IMG/VR virus record: IMGVR_UViG_3300005613_000193
Location: 1-37,722 of that record
Direction: 5' to 3' (one strand)
From: a virus
Length of the DNA stretch: 37,722 bases
Within the stretch, counting starts at the first letter, position 1. Each line of letters starts with the position of its first letter. Of this stretch, positions 17,187 to 24,850 are shown in pieces. The notes below the pieces were generated by a model, which did no database searches, had not been told where the DNA came from, and worked only from the letters and a program-made list of their open reading frames with translations. The position numbers were made by a program, and so were the translations under genes.

Positions 17187-17208
17187 ACCCACCTCCTATA
17201 GCTTTACA

Positions 17209-17880
17209 CTATTTTTTCTTTTTCTTTTTTAGTTTATCTAATTCCATATAGATATCTTCAATCTGCTTATCATTTATATATAAACCTTTCTTGAAAATCT
17301 CTAGTTCTCGTTGAATTCCTTCTTTATCAACGCTAACTTCATCAATTCTTTTTAAAACAGAAACTTCTTTATCTGAGACTAGCTTTTTAAGAAGCTTTAG
17401 ATCTTCTTCTTGTGATTTAAAACGTTTAACGATGCTCTTTTCAACTTCTCTAAATTGACCTTGAATAGATCCATTTAATAGCTGTAGACCATTTTTAATG
17501 TCTTTTATCATGCTCGTAAACGTTTCTCTCATCACTTTGACAACATCAAATGTAACAAAAGTATCAGTTGTTTCAACTAATCTAAAATTAAACTCTCTTA
17601 AATTTTCTACAAATGTTTGCTTATAATTCTCTATCTTAGAAAAAGTCTCTATTGACAACTTGTCGAATTTTTCTGTTATTTTCGACATTTCTATATTATG
17701 AGTACTATCTTTACTTGTGTTCTTGGCTGTCTCTTTTAATAAAGATTTCTTTAAATCGTCAATAGATTTTTTTAATGCGTTTATATCCAAGTTTGTTGCT
17801 AAGATAGAATCATTATGGTTCTTTATTTCTTGCTTTACTACTAACTCAAACTCTTTAACTATATCATTTCTATTTAACAT
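17209..17880 (-). CDS. Long coiled-coil protein in fibre operon
   Basis: 223 aa from ATG 17880, preferred over an upstream ATG at 17901 because AAGGAA lies just before it. Nearly the whole chain is charged heptad-like helix (LKKSIDDLKKSLLKETAKN, FREVEKSIVKRF), ending in a run of six or more lysines. No enzymatic motif. It may be a fibre stalk, a trimerisation or attachment rod, or an assembly factor. It lies between a small virion protein and the C1q-tipped fibre. Confidence 0.6.
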   Translation of the reverse strand: MLNRNDIVKEFELVVKQEIKNHNDSILATNLDINALKKSIDDLKKSLLKETAKNTSKDSTHNIEMSKITEKFDKLSIETFSKIENYKQTFVENLREFNFRLVETTDTFVTFDVVKVMRETFTSMIKDIKNGLQLLNGSIQGQFREVEKSIVKRFKSQEEDLKLLKKLVSDKEVSVLKRIDEVSVDKEGIQRELEIFKKGLYINDKQIEDIYMELDKLKKKKKK

Positions 17881-17888
17881 GTTATTCC

Positions 17889-18212
17889 TTAAATTATACA
17901 CTCAATATATACGCTTCCACTAACTGGCGCGGTTATTTGTTTTACTGAGAATTGCGTACCTACAGGCAACACCATTTTATCATCTTTTTTGTTAATGTTT
18001 GCTTGTAAGTCATATAGTCTAAAACTCCCTGCAGCCAAATACATTTCATCTTGGCTATCGTCTGTAGTAAAATACAAATCACCTTCTGTATCATTAGAAA
18101 TACAAAACGCTCTAACTGGATTAGTGGTTGCTACTCCAACATTGGCATAAGCTGCACCTATAGATGCAAATCCCAAAGTTTTTATAGGTTCGAAAAAGGC
18201 TCTCGATGACAT
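17889..18212 (-). CDS. Small beta-rich virion protein
   Basis: 107 aa. The pattern NPVRAFCISNDTEGDLYFTTD followed by FRLYDLQANIN (only short cores quoted) and LPVGTQFSVKQI, ending GSVYIEC, is typical of small beta-sandwich proteins found at phage tail bases or capsid surfaces. It lies in the fibre operon with short gaps on both sides. It is probably structural; the precise place in the virion is unknown. Confidence 0.6.
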   Translation of the reverse strand: MSSRAFFEPIKTLGFASIGAAYANVGVATTNPVRAFCISNDTEGDLYFTTDDSQDEMYLAAGSFRLYDLQANINKKDDKMVLPVGTQFSVKQITAPVSGSVYIECII

Positions 18213-18235
18213 AATTCCTCCTTGTTTTGATTATG

Positions 18236-18460
18236 TTATTCTACTGGTACTTCAACTACTGGCTTTTTAGGCTCTTCTTTCTTTTCTTGCTCTTTTGAAG
18301 ATTCTTCTTCTTCTTTTTGAGCTTTTACCATTCTTTCTACAATATTACCTTTGAGTAATAGCAAAAAGTCGTGAAGCATTCCTAATGACACATTCATATC
18401 ACAATAAAGTGAGATCTTCTTATCTTCACTCATTATTTTTATTGAAGTTTCTTGTTTCAT
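18236..18460 (-). CDS. Small protein with charged Glu/Lys-rich tail
   Basis: 74 aa with a strong AAGGAG site. Residues 1-45 could form a small ordered domain (ISLYCDMNVSLGMLHDFLLL). Residues 46-74 are a low-complexity Glu/Lys/Pro tail (EEEESSKEQEKKEEPKKPV). It resembles small chaperone or tether proteins in phage fibre clusters, but no family is recognised. Confidence 0.6.
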   Translation of the reverse strand: MKQETSIKIMSEDKKISLYCDMNVSLGMLHDFLLLLKGNIVERMVKAQKEEEESSKEQEKKEEPKKPVVEVPVE

Positions 18461-18485
18461 ATTTTCTCCTTTATGACCTCGATTA

Positions 18486-18540
18486 AAATGATACGCCAGG
18501 CACCGAGGAGTGCTTTTCGGGCTATAGTCCCTAGGCGTTC
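18486..18540 (-). other. GC-rich foldable RNA island next to HNH 3
   Basis: In an AT-rich genome this stretch is clearly GC-rich. Minus-strand RNA can pair ACGCC with GGCGU (outer stem), GGG with CCC, and GCAC with GUGC, giving a three-way junction. It contains GACUAUAG, which resembles part of the conserved core of group I introns, but no full intron core was found. It lies between the HNH 3 stop and the next gene's ribosome site and may be a leader, processing element or remnant of a mobile element. Confidence 0.4.
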
Positions 18541-18550
18541 ATTGTTTTAA

Positions 18551-19180
18551 TTATGTTACGTGTTTCCACGTTTTGTTTAACTTAATATGTCTAATGCATT
18601 GTTCACACACATTATATAATTTGCAAATTTCTTTTTCGTGTCTACCTTCTTGTAACATCTTTTTTATTTCTTTTACTTTTTCTTCATTAAGTTTTGAGTT
18701 TGTACATTGGCTTCCTTTAGCCTGTCTATTTTTATAAACCATATCTCTAACATTTTCATAGTTTGTTCCTAAAAACAAGTGATCTGGATTGGTACAACTC
18801 CTATTATCACATTTGTGTAAAACACACATACCTTTTGGTATTTTCCCCCTATAAATCATCCATGAAGCAACATGTGCAGGAATAGTTTTATCTTTTGATT
18901 GATAGTTTAATCGACCATATCCTTTTCTTAATGAGGCTTTCCAATCCCAACAACCTATGTTGTTTCTTGTGACTAATTTATTAAAGGAATCTTTCAATCT
19001 TTTAAACTTTTCCTCTTCTGTTGCGGTTTTCCATTTAAAACCTAATGGATTTCCTTTTACCCAGGTTCCAACCCTTTGGTTTTTACATATATTACTGCAA
19101 AACCTAGAGTTTTGTCTATTTTTACTAACTCTAAAATTATAAGTTTTTTTACATACTTCACATTTAAATTCTTTTAACAT
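18551..19180 (-). CDS. HNH homing endonuclease 3 with HTH tail
   Basis: 209 aa. The N-terminus carries a zinc ribbon (CEVCKKTY ... FCSNIC). The HNH core follows: GCWDWKASLRKGYGRL, AHVASWMIYRG, MCVLHKCDNRSCTNPDHLFLG (quoted in parts), then NVRDM. The C-terminal 50 residues form an HTH-like DNA-binding module (LNEEKVKEIKKMLQEGR, EICKLYNVCEQCIRHI). It is co-directional with the late genes, unlike HNH 1 and 2. Its SD (GGAG) and ATG are both inside an 11-bp hairpin (19177-19216), so translation is likely repressed unless transcription starts within the hairpin or the structure opens. All key residues look present. Confidence 0.88.
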   Translation of the reverse strand: MLKEFKCEVCKKTYNFRVSKNRQNSRFCSNICKNQRVGTWVKGNPLGFKWKTATEEEKFKRLKDSFNKLVTRNNIGCWDWKASLRKGYGRLNYQSKDKTIPAHVASWMIYRGKIPKGMCVLHKCDNRSCTNPDHLFLGTNYENVRDMVYKNRQAKGSQCTNSKLNEEKVKEIKKMLQEGRHEKEICKLYNVCEQCIRHIKLNKTWKHVT

Positions 19181-19216
19181 ATACTCCTCGCGTATTACGA
19201 CACAGGGAGTATATGT
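19177..19216 (-). promoter_or_regulatory. Hairpin hiding SD and AUG of HNH 3
   Basis: ACATATACTCC (plus strand 19177-19187) and GGAGTATATGT (19206-19216) are perfect inverted repeats. On minus-strand RNA the 3' arm contains both the GGAG and the AUG of the endonuclease gene. The 11-bp stem with an 18-nt loop should block ribosomes. Such hairpins are established for T4 homing endonuclease genes, where transcripts started inside the stem escape the block. Confidence 0.75.
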
Positions 19217-19239
19217 CCATTATATTATTTCGTCAAATA

Positions 19240-21699
19240 CTAACCAATTACCCAGCCAGTTATTACAACGTTTCCATTAAGCGCGGCTGCACCCACATTC
19301 TTTACCGTCACGTCCATAGTTCCAGCGCCCTGTTTTACACGAGTTAACTGCATCTGAGCATCATTAGCTCCAAGATTAGAAACAGTCAAGATTACTTGAG
19401 ATGTTGCTGATATCTTAGAGTTAGTGATTACAAAGACTTGACTTGCTGCTGCTGCTGTTGTAAAGCCTGTATAAGTACAAGCAAACACGTTAGTATTCGT
19501 TGTACAAGTTGCTCCTGCTTGTGAATCAGTTCCAGCAACCATTGTTACAAAACCAGCTGAGCTTAAATCAATTGATCCGCCACCTGTGGTTAAATCAATT
19601 CCGCCAGCTGCATTAGAAGAGGTAATAACAATCGCATCTGCTGCCGCTTCTGAAGAAGCAATATTTACCTGTAAAGCTCCATCAATGTCAACGCCTCCAG
19701 CACTTGCTGTTATATTAATAGCGTCATCACTAGCTAAACCTGACAGAAGTGTTAAACCTCCAACATCTGATTCTAACTGGATTGAACCTACTGCAGTACC
19801 TTGATCAGCATGTAATCTTATTTGTTCTGATGTGCCTCCGTTAGCATGTAAATAAATACTATCTGTAGCATCTTCTGTTGATGTAACAACAATATCTAAT
19901 GCTGCATCAATATCTAAGCCTCCGCTTGTACTTACTAAGTTGATAGCGTCTGCACTTGCAAGACCTGATGTTAAAGTAATTCCGCCAACATCTGATTCTA
20001 AACCAATTGAAGCCGCTCCTGTTCCTTGATCAGCATGTAATCTGATTGTTTCACTAGTTCCTGCATTAGCATGCAAATAAATTGCATCTGCTGCATCTTC
20101 ACCAGATGTTACTGTTACTCTACCTGCTGTTGAAGCTATATCTACATCTAAACCAGCTCCATCACAAGAAATATCCATGCCACCAGCTGAAGCATTAATA
20201 ACTACAGCGTCTGCCGCTGCTTCTGAAGAAGCAATATTTACTTGCAATGCTCCATCCACGTCCAAGCCTCCAGCCGCGCATTGGATTGTAACTGCATCGT
20301 CTACTGCTTCGCCGCCTGCAATATCTACTCTTCCAGCTACTGATGATAATGTTAAATCAATACCTGCTCCAGTTACTGTAAAGTTTGAAGCCGCTGCTGC
20401 ATCAAGAGAAATCGCTCCTGTAGAATCCAAGATTGTTCCGTTAGTACCAGAGTCAATGTCAATTCCTCCTGCCGCATTACCACAAGCAATATTTACAGCG
20501 TCTGCACTAGCAACACCACCAGAAATAGTTACGCCACCAACGTCAGAAAGTAAACTAATGCTAGCAACTCCTGTACCTTGGTCAGCATGAACTTCAATAG
20601 TTTCTGATGTTCCACCGTTTGCATGCACATAAATTGCTTTTGCTGCATCTTCTGTAGCGGTTACATTAATAGAAGCACCAGTGTTTGTAATGTCAATATC
20701 TTCGCCTGCTGTTCCAACTGCTGAGATATCAATACCTCCAGCACTTGCAGTAAGTGTTATTGCATCTGAAGCACTTTCACTTGATGAAATATTTACAGAA
20801 CTTCCAGTTGAAGCTATATCAATATCTTCGCCTGCTGCTGCTCCTGCACAGGTAATGTCTATTCCACCAATTGTAGAACTAATAACGATAGAATCTGCTG
20901 CGCTTTCACCCGCTGTTATGTTTACTGATCCAGCTGTACAAGTAATATCAACATCTTCGCCAGCCGCTCCCGCTGCTAAAAGATCAATGCCTCCAGCACT
21001 TGCGTTGATCACAATTGCATCCGCTGAGTTTTCAGATGAACTAATTGTTGTTGAAAGAGCTGAGTCCATATCAATTCCTCCAGCCGCTGAAACTAAGGTA
21101 ATTGCGTTGTCTGCTGCTTCTTCTGCATTAACTATTACTCTACCTGCTGCCGACGCTAATGTTAGATCTATGCCAGCTCCAGCTACACTAAAATTTGAAG
21201 CTGCATCTGCGTCAAGAGAAATCGTTCCTGTTCCGTCCGCATCTAAATCAGTAAAATTACCAGCCGCTGGTGTTGCGCTACCTATTTCCGCTGGTGCCGC
21301 TAATGCTTGTCCTAATTTTAAAGGCGTTACTATTCTATTATCATCTGTGAAAGCAATCGTTTCTGCTTGTGTTGCTAGTTCTGCTATACCTTTTGTGATT
21401 TCTGATGCATCAGTACATCCTGCTATTGCTACAGCAGCAAGTCCTGCTGGTGTATTTGCTATTGCTTCAGATGTCCCAGTTGCAGTTTCAGCTAATGTAG
21501 CCAGTCTAACAATACCTTTTGTTGTTGTTGTGCCGTCTGCTATTAGAGATTCAACCGCACTATCTAAGGTTGAGGGACTTATAGCTAAATCTGTTCTTGT
21601 TCCTGCTGCCGCCTCTGTAGAGTCCGCAAATTTTATTTCACCTGTTCTTTTTTGGTTGGCTTTAGGACCAACGTAAGAATTTGGTCTCGCAAATTTCAT
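19240..21699 (-). CDS. Large repetitive beta-solenoid tail fibre
   Basis: 819 aa with AAGGAG upstream. Residues 1-130 form the base with fibre motifs (TTTKGIVRLATLAETATG, EITKGIAELATQAET). From about 145 to 740 the chain is built of many imperfect rungs of roughly 20 residues, using AGGIDI, GEDVDI, SVNI, ADAIYLHANGG and SETIRLHADQGTG. This fits a beta-solenoid or triple-helix shaft. The last 90 residues form a small domain (QLTRVKQGAGTMDVTVKNVG) that probably closes the fibre. DNA copies of the rungs are nearly identical in places, so unequal recombination could change fibre length. It is the first gene of the late fibre block. Confidence 0.75.
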   Translation of the reverse strand: MKFARPNSYVGPKANQKRTGEIKFADSTEAAAGTRTDLAISPSTLDSAVESLIADGTTTTKGIVRLATLAETATGTSEAIANTPAGLAAVAIAGCTDASEITKGIAELATQAETIAFTDDNRIVTPLKLGQALAAPAEIGSATPAAGNFTDLDADGTGTISLDADAASNFSVAGAGIDLTLASAAGRVIVNAEEAADNAITLVSAAGGIDMDSALSTTISSSENSADAIVINASAGGIDLLAAGAAGEDVDITCTAGSVNITAGESAADSIVISSTIGGIDITCAGAAAGEDIDIASTGSSVNISSSESASDAITLTASAGGIDISAVGTAGEDIDITNTGASINVTATEDAAKAIYVHANGGTSETIEVHADQGTGVASISLLSDVGGVTISGGVASADAVNIACGNAAGGIDIDSGTNGTILDSTGAISLDAAAASNFTVTGAGIDLTLSSVAGRVDIAGGEAVDDAVTIQCAAGGLDVDGALQVNIASSEAAADAVVINASAGGMDISCDGAGLDVDIASTAGRVTVTSGEDAADAIYLHANAGTSETIRLHADQGTGAASIGLESDVGGITLTSGLASADAINLVSTSGGLDIDAALDIVVTSTEDATDSIYLHANGGTSEQIRLHADQGTAVGSIQLESDVGGLTLLSGLASDDAINITASAGGVDIDGALQVNIASSEAAADAIVITSSNAAGGIDLTTGGGSIDLSSAGFVTMVAGTDSQAGATCTTNTNVFACTYTGFTTAAAASQVFVITNSKISATSQVILTVSNLGANDAQMQLTRVKQGAGTMDVTVKNVGAAALNGNVVITGWVIG

Positions 21700-21768
21700 A
21701 GGTTTAACTCCTTGTTTAACCTTTTTAATTAAAAATATGTTTGTGTTGAATTAAATTAAAGTCTTTGC

Positions 21769-21796
21769 TTTACTTAAATTTTTAAACGTACATAAT
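21769..21796 (+). promoter_or_regulatory. Sigma70-like promoter of plus-strand island
   Basis: TTTACT (21769-21774), a 16-bp spacer and CATAAT (21791-21796) precede the ATG at 21806 by 9 nt. No Shine-Dalgarno is visible, so the first gene may be translated from a leaderless or near-leaderless mRNA. The site lies in the divergent gap opposite the large fibre gene. Confidence 0.5.
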
Positions 21797-21805
21797 TATT
21801 TAAAT

Positions 21806-21988
21806 ATGCATAAACAAGATGATAAACAGATACATAGACGTACTACACTGTGGTTGCCAAGGCAACTACATGACAAAGCAAAGATAATGGCTATATTAAC
21901 TAACTCTACGTTATCTGGATTAATCATAAGTGCATTAAATCAGAAACTCAAAGAACTTGATAAACAAATAAAGGGTGAAAATGAATAA
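21806..21988 (+). CDS. Ribbon-helix-helix DNA-binding protein
   Basis: 60 aa. The pattern RRTTLWLPRQLHDKAKIMAI then a turn and STLSGLIISALNQKLKEL matches the beta-strand plus two helices of CopG/Arc-type RHH proteins, which bind operators as dimers. It heads a plus-strand island of four small genes and could regulate its own promoter. The 3' end overlaps the next start by 8 bp. Confidence 0.6.
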   Translation: MHKQDDKQIHRRTTLWLPRQLHDKAKIMAILTNSTLSGLIISALNQKLKELDKQIKGENE

Positions 21989-22298
21989 ATATTTGTTAAC
22001 GTTATTTAGTTTAGCTTCTATTATATCTGGGTCAGAGGAAACAGACCAAATGGCAAAAGAAGCAGCCAACGAAGCTAAAAAAGGTGGGGTTGAAGCTGGT
22101 AAGTGTGTCGTTGAAGGCACGCTAGCTTATAAAGCTTTTATGCATGGAAAAGTAAGAGAGGGCGTCGTTGTCTCTGGAATGGCTGTGCATGCAGGCTATG
22201 AGGCTGGAAAGCACCTTTATAGAGCAAATAAGATTGAAGGGAAGAAGTGCGAGAAGTTCGCCGATGAATACAAAGCTAAAAAGAAGGGAGCTAAATAA
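21981..22298 (+). CDS. Exported small basic protein
   Basis: 105 aa from ATG 21981; a GTG two codons earlier is possible but AAAGGGTG fits the ATG better. The N-terminus MNKYLLTLFSLASIISGS looks like a signal peptide or membrane anchor. The rest is Ala/Gly/Lys-rich and helical, with a single central VREGVVVSGMAVHAGYEAG segment and a basic tail (KAKKKGAK). It could be a periplasmic or envelope factor. It overlaps the neighbouring genes on both sides, so it is co-translated with the two-TM protein. Confidence 0.55.
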   Translation: MNKYLLTLFSLASIISGSEETDQMAKEAANEAKKGGVEAGKCVVEGTLAYKAFMHGKVREGVVVSGMAVHAGYEAGKHLYRANKIEGKKCEKFADEYKAKKKGAK

Positions 22299-22459
22299 TG
22301 GACATGATCAAACTATTAGTGTTTCTAGTTAAATTTGTTATAGCATTTTCTTTTGCTATGTCTTACGTACAAACAAAGAAAAAAGATTATTTATTTATGA
22401 CTTCAACCATGATATTATTAATGATCATAGACGCATTACAACATTTATTAAATATATAG
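22298..22459 (+). CDS. 53-aa two-TM protein, holin-like
   Basis: This small gene starts in the stop of the upstream gene (TAATG). The protein has two hydrophobic helices (IKLLVFLVKFVIAFSFAMSY and LFMTSTMILLMIIDALQHLL) separated by a charged turn QTKKKD. A two-helix hairpin with a positive loop is the usual shape of small phage holins, and no other holin stands out. Function is unproven; it may instead be a membrane-exclusion or accessory peptide. Confidence 0.6.
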   Translation: MDMIKLLVFLVKFVIAFSFAMSYVQTKKKDYLFMTSTMILLMIIDALQHLLNI

Positions 22460-22469
22460 GAGCATATAA

Positions 22470-22793
22470 ATGAAAAAAAAAGAAAAAGAATTTACTAGCG
22501 AAGAGAAAATAGAGCTTTTAGTTGGCTATATAAAAGAAAAAAGTGGCTTAACTAGAGATGAGTTTCTTAATGACTTTGATGAGTTTAGTAAAGAGGTAAT
22601 CAAAGAAAAAGAAAAGGCAACAAACCCGTCTTTTAAAGATGAATTGCTTTCGGCTTTTGGTGAGCTTAATAGCAATCTAACTTACATTGGTGAGACTCTT
22701 TACGATTTATCAGCTTTTATTGAAAATTATTGTAATGATGAAGAAGATGATAGTGAAGATGAAGAAGAAGAAGATAACGTTGAAAATGATTAA
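22470..22793 (+). CDS. Acidic helical protein
   Basis: 107 aa with AGGAG upstream. The sequence is highly charged (KKKEKEFTSEEKIELLVGY) with a predicted amphipathic helix in the middle and a C-terminal acidic tail (DEEDDSEDEEEEDNVEND). Acidic tails of this type are seen in DNA-mimic and protein-binding phage factors, but no family is recognised. Its last 4 bp overlap the convergent zinc-finger gene. Confidence 0.55.
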   Translation: MKKKEKEFTSEEKIELLVGYIKEKSGLTRDEFLNDFDEFSKEVIKEKEKATNPSFKDELLSAFGELNSNLTYIGETLYDLSAFIENYCNDEEDDSEDEEEEDNVEND

Positions 22794-23065
22794 CCGTTTT
22801 CTATTGAGTCTAAATACCTATCTATTCCTTCTCGTGTAGATAGGTCAAACTTAGCCTTAAATGAAGTTATTTTATAGCCATTATATCTATTATTTCTATT
22901 CCTCTTAACATGCTCATGTAATTTAACCTTATTCTTTTCATAGTACTTCTTATTTAACTTTTTATTACATTCATAACATTTAGGACGAATAATCCCTCGG
23001 TTTTTTGTCATTTCGTTATGCGGCTTTTCTTTACCGCAATAATTGCATTTAGTCAATATGATCAT
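22790..23065 (-). CDS. Small zinc-finger protein after terminase
   Basis: 91 aa, starting within the stop of the large terminase (ATGA overlap). CNYCGKEK and a second pair in KCYEC mark a zinc-binding knuckle, followed by a basic helical stretch (NKKLNKKYYEKNKVKLHEH) and a C-terminal FDLSTREGIDRYLDS segment. It resembles the zinc-ribbon ends of small HNH-type proteins but lacks a visible HNH core. Position suggests a packaging-associated or late regulatory role. Confidence 0.6.
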   Translation of the reverse strand: MIILTKCNYCGKEKPHNEMTKNRGIIRPKCYECNKKLNKKYYEKNKVKLHEHVKRNRNNRYNGYKITSFKAKFDLSTREGIDRYLDSIENG

Positions 23066-24564
23066 ATTACTCTAAACCTCCGATTGTCTACTACTTGTCT
23101 GTGCTTAGCAAAAGAGCCTTTCATGTTAGAAACTGTTTCTATGTGATTGACTGCCTGGCACATATAGATAAAAGAGTCTGAAAAATCAGAATTAATATCG
23201 TGGAGGGGGGAATCAAGAAATTTACCAAATTGCTCACTCCACTTCTTACGGTATTTGTTCAAATGGTTTATCAGGTCTTTTGTCTTAAGCTCTGAAAACA
23301 CACATCTGCTAAACTTTTGTTTGGCATTACCTATGCTTATGTTCTTGTCTGAGCGTTTCAATATAATAAACTTTGTATCTGTATGGCTAAACAACTTTCG
23401 CATCTCTTTTTCATATGAGTTTGTTACAACAATACCATCTCTATGAGCTGCGTCATGTGGCAAAAAGATAGTGTGATATATATATGGTTTATCTTTAAGC
23501 AAGTGGGTAGCGTAATGATCAACTCCTTTGTTCTTATCAGAATAGCAATCAATTACTAGTATTTCACCGTGAATAACCTGAAAGAAAACAAGCACTGTCA
23601 TATCATTAATGCCAATATCTGCACTAACATAAACTGGGTGCAAGGCATCATAAACGTTGGTTTTTAAGATGCGTCTCTCGTTATAGGCTTGTTCTATATG
23701 CTCTTGAAAATAATAAGCTTCATTTGAGGAAAGGAAAGCCTCTGAAATAGTAGATGGAAATTCCTGTTTGACCTTATCGCCAAGGATTGATCGTTGGTGT
23801 GTGTACCATTTCTTTTGTTCAAGAGACAGTTCTATACCATGCTTTTCTTTTAACATGTCAAAATATTCTTCTTGCACCTTTACGATAGTTATATGTCGGT
23901 CATTAGACGTGTAGTTTTTGTCTAAAAACCAAGGGAAAAAAAAGAGTCGATATTCCATTGGAGAAAGATTTTCATTGCCTCTAATATGTGCTTGATTGCA
24001 CATATCTGCATAAAAACCCTCATTACCTTCCCCTGTACTTTCGATAATAACCTTTCCGCCAATAGGGATAGTTTGTAGCGTTCCAGTTACGACCTCTTCC
24101 GCTTTTATAGGGTTTCTAGCGCAGGTTTTACCAAACTCAGAGATAAGCACAACTTGATACGCTCCTCCCCTCAAGGTTGTATCAACTCTAAGATAAGAGC
24201 CATTAGCAAAACTTATTTCCCTAGCGCTTCGCTGTGTGATTTCCACACTGCTTTTGATCACTGGGGCTAATGTATCCAATGCGTGTCCAATAATTCGTTT
24301 AAAGATATGCTGTGCGTGTTCTAGACTGTATGAGACGATACCGCAAGAGGTGTTTTTATTAAAAATAGCTTCATCTAGCAGATATAGTACGGAGAAAGAT
24401 GACATCCCGAGCTGTCGGGCTTTCAAAATTAAATTACGATTATGCATACCATCAAACACCGCCTCTTGAACTGGATTCAGCCTAAAAGGTATTGAATCGC
24501 CGTTCTTGTCGACAATGCGATAGAGGTTGTTAAGCCTCCATTTCTTTGAGTCGAGGTTAATCAT
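23062..24564 (-). CDS. Terminase large subunit, P22 gp2-like size
   Basis: 500 aa, against 499 aa for P22 gp2. The packaging ATPase has Walker A KARQLGMSS at about 48-56 and Walker B VVLISE at 138-143, with the catalytic Glu143. The headful nuclease has Asp in SADIG (residue 316) and a later acidic cluster (HDINSDFSDSF). The motor docks on the portal, drives DNA into the procapsid and cuts at a full head, which agrees with a circularly permuted map. All key residues appear present. Start lies after a small GTG gene with a weak AAGAG site. Confidence 0.9.
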   Translation of the reverse strand: MINLDSKKWRLNNLYRIVDKNGDSIPFRLNPVQEAVFDGMHNRNLILKARQLGMSSFSVLYLLDEAIFNKNTSCGIVSYSLEHAQHIFKRIIGHALDTLAPVIKSSVEITQRSAREISFANGSYLRVDTTLRGGAYQVVLISEFGKTCARNPIKAEEVVTGTLQTIPIGGKVIIESTGEGNEGFYADMCNQAHIRGNENLSPMEYRLFFFPWFLDKNYTSNDRHITIVKVQEEYFDMLKEKHGIELSLEQKKWYTHQRSILGDKVKQEFPSTISEAFLSSNEAYYFQEHIEQAYNERRILKTNVYDALHPVYVSADIGINDMTVLVFFQVIHGEILVIDCYSDKNKGVDHYATHLLKDKPYIYHTIFLPHDAAHRDGIVVTNSYEKEMRKLFSHTDTKFIILKRSDKNISIGNAKQKFSRCVFSELKTKDLINHLNKYRKKWSEQFGKFLDSPLHDINSDFSDSFIYMCQAVNHIETVSNMKGSFAKHRQVVDNRRFRVI

Positions 24565-24612
24565 CTCTTTTTTCTCTTCTTGTGCCGATATTGCGTCAAT
24601 AAAAACATGTGC

Positions 24613-24786
24613 TTATATTGTGTCAACATTAACAAACTCTCTCTTCATAAAATCATACTCCATCTTAGGATCTAGATAATCTTTAATATCATGGCTTTCA
24701 ATACGCTCTATTACTATATCAAGCGCAGGACAAGAAGCCGTTAACTTAAAAATGCCCTTGATTGGCTCTTTAAATTCTTTATCCAC
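24613..24786 (-). CDS. 57-aa GTG-started gene between terminase subunits
   Basis: GTG at 24786 follows GGAG by 7 nt. The protein starts MDKEFKEPIKGIFKL and has a Cys-Pro step (TASCPALDIVIERIESHD) and an acidic, aromatic C-terminus (PKMEYDFMKREFVNVDTI). It is mixed alpha/beta and soluble. It lies between the small and large terminase genes, where short accessory genes sometimes occur. Its function is not recognised. Confidence 0.6.
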   Translation of the reverse strand: MDKEFKEPIKGIFKLTASCPALDIVIERIESHDIKDYLDPKMEYDFMKREFVNVDTI

Positions 24787-24850
24787 GCGGTGGCTCCTTT
24801 AGACTAAATGTTTATCTGACTATAGTAAAAGGGATGTTTAATGAAAAGGA

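Noticed and set aside
18480-19240. Group I intron carrying HNH 3
   Set aside because: Both flanking genes are complete with their own starts and stops, and no full intron core was found.
19600-21200. CRISPR-like repeats
   Set aside because: Repeats are coding rungs of a fibre protein with variable length and no spacer pattern.
20681-21676. 331-aa plus-strand ORF opposite the large fibre gene
   Set aside because: It is a low-complexity Ser/Ala/Pro mirror of the repetitive fibre sequence, without a ribosome site or motif.
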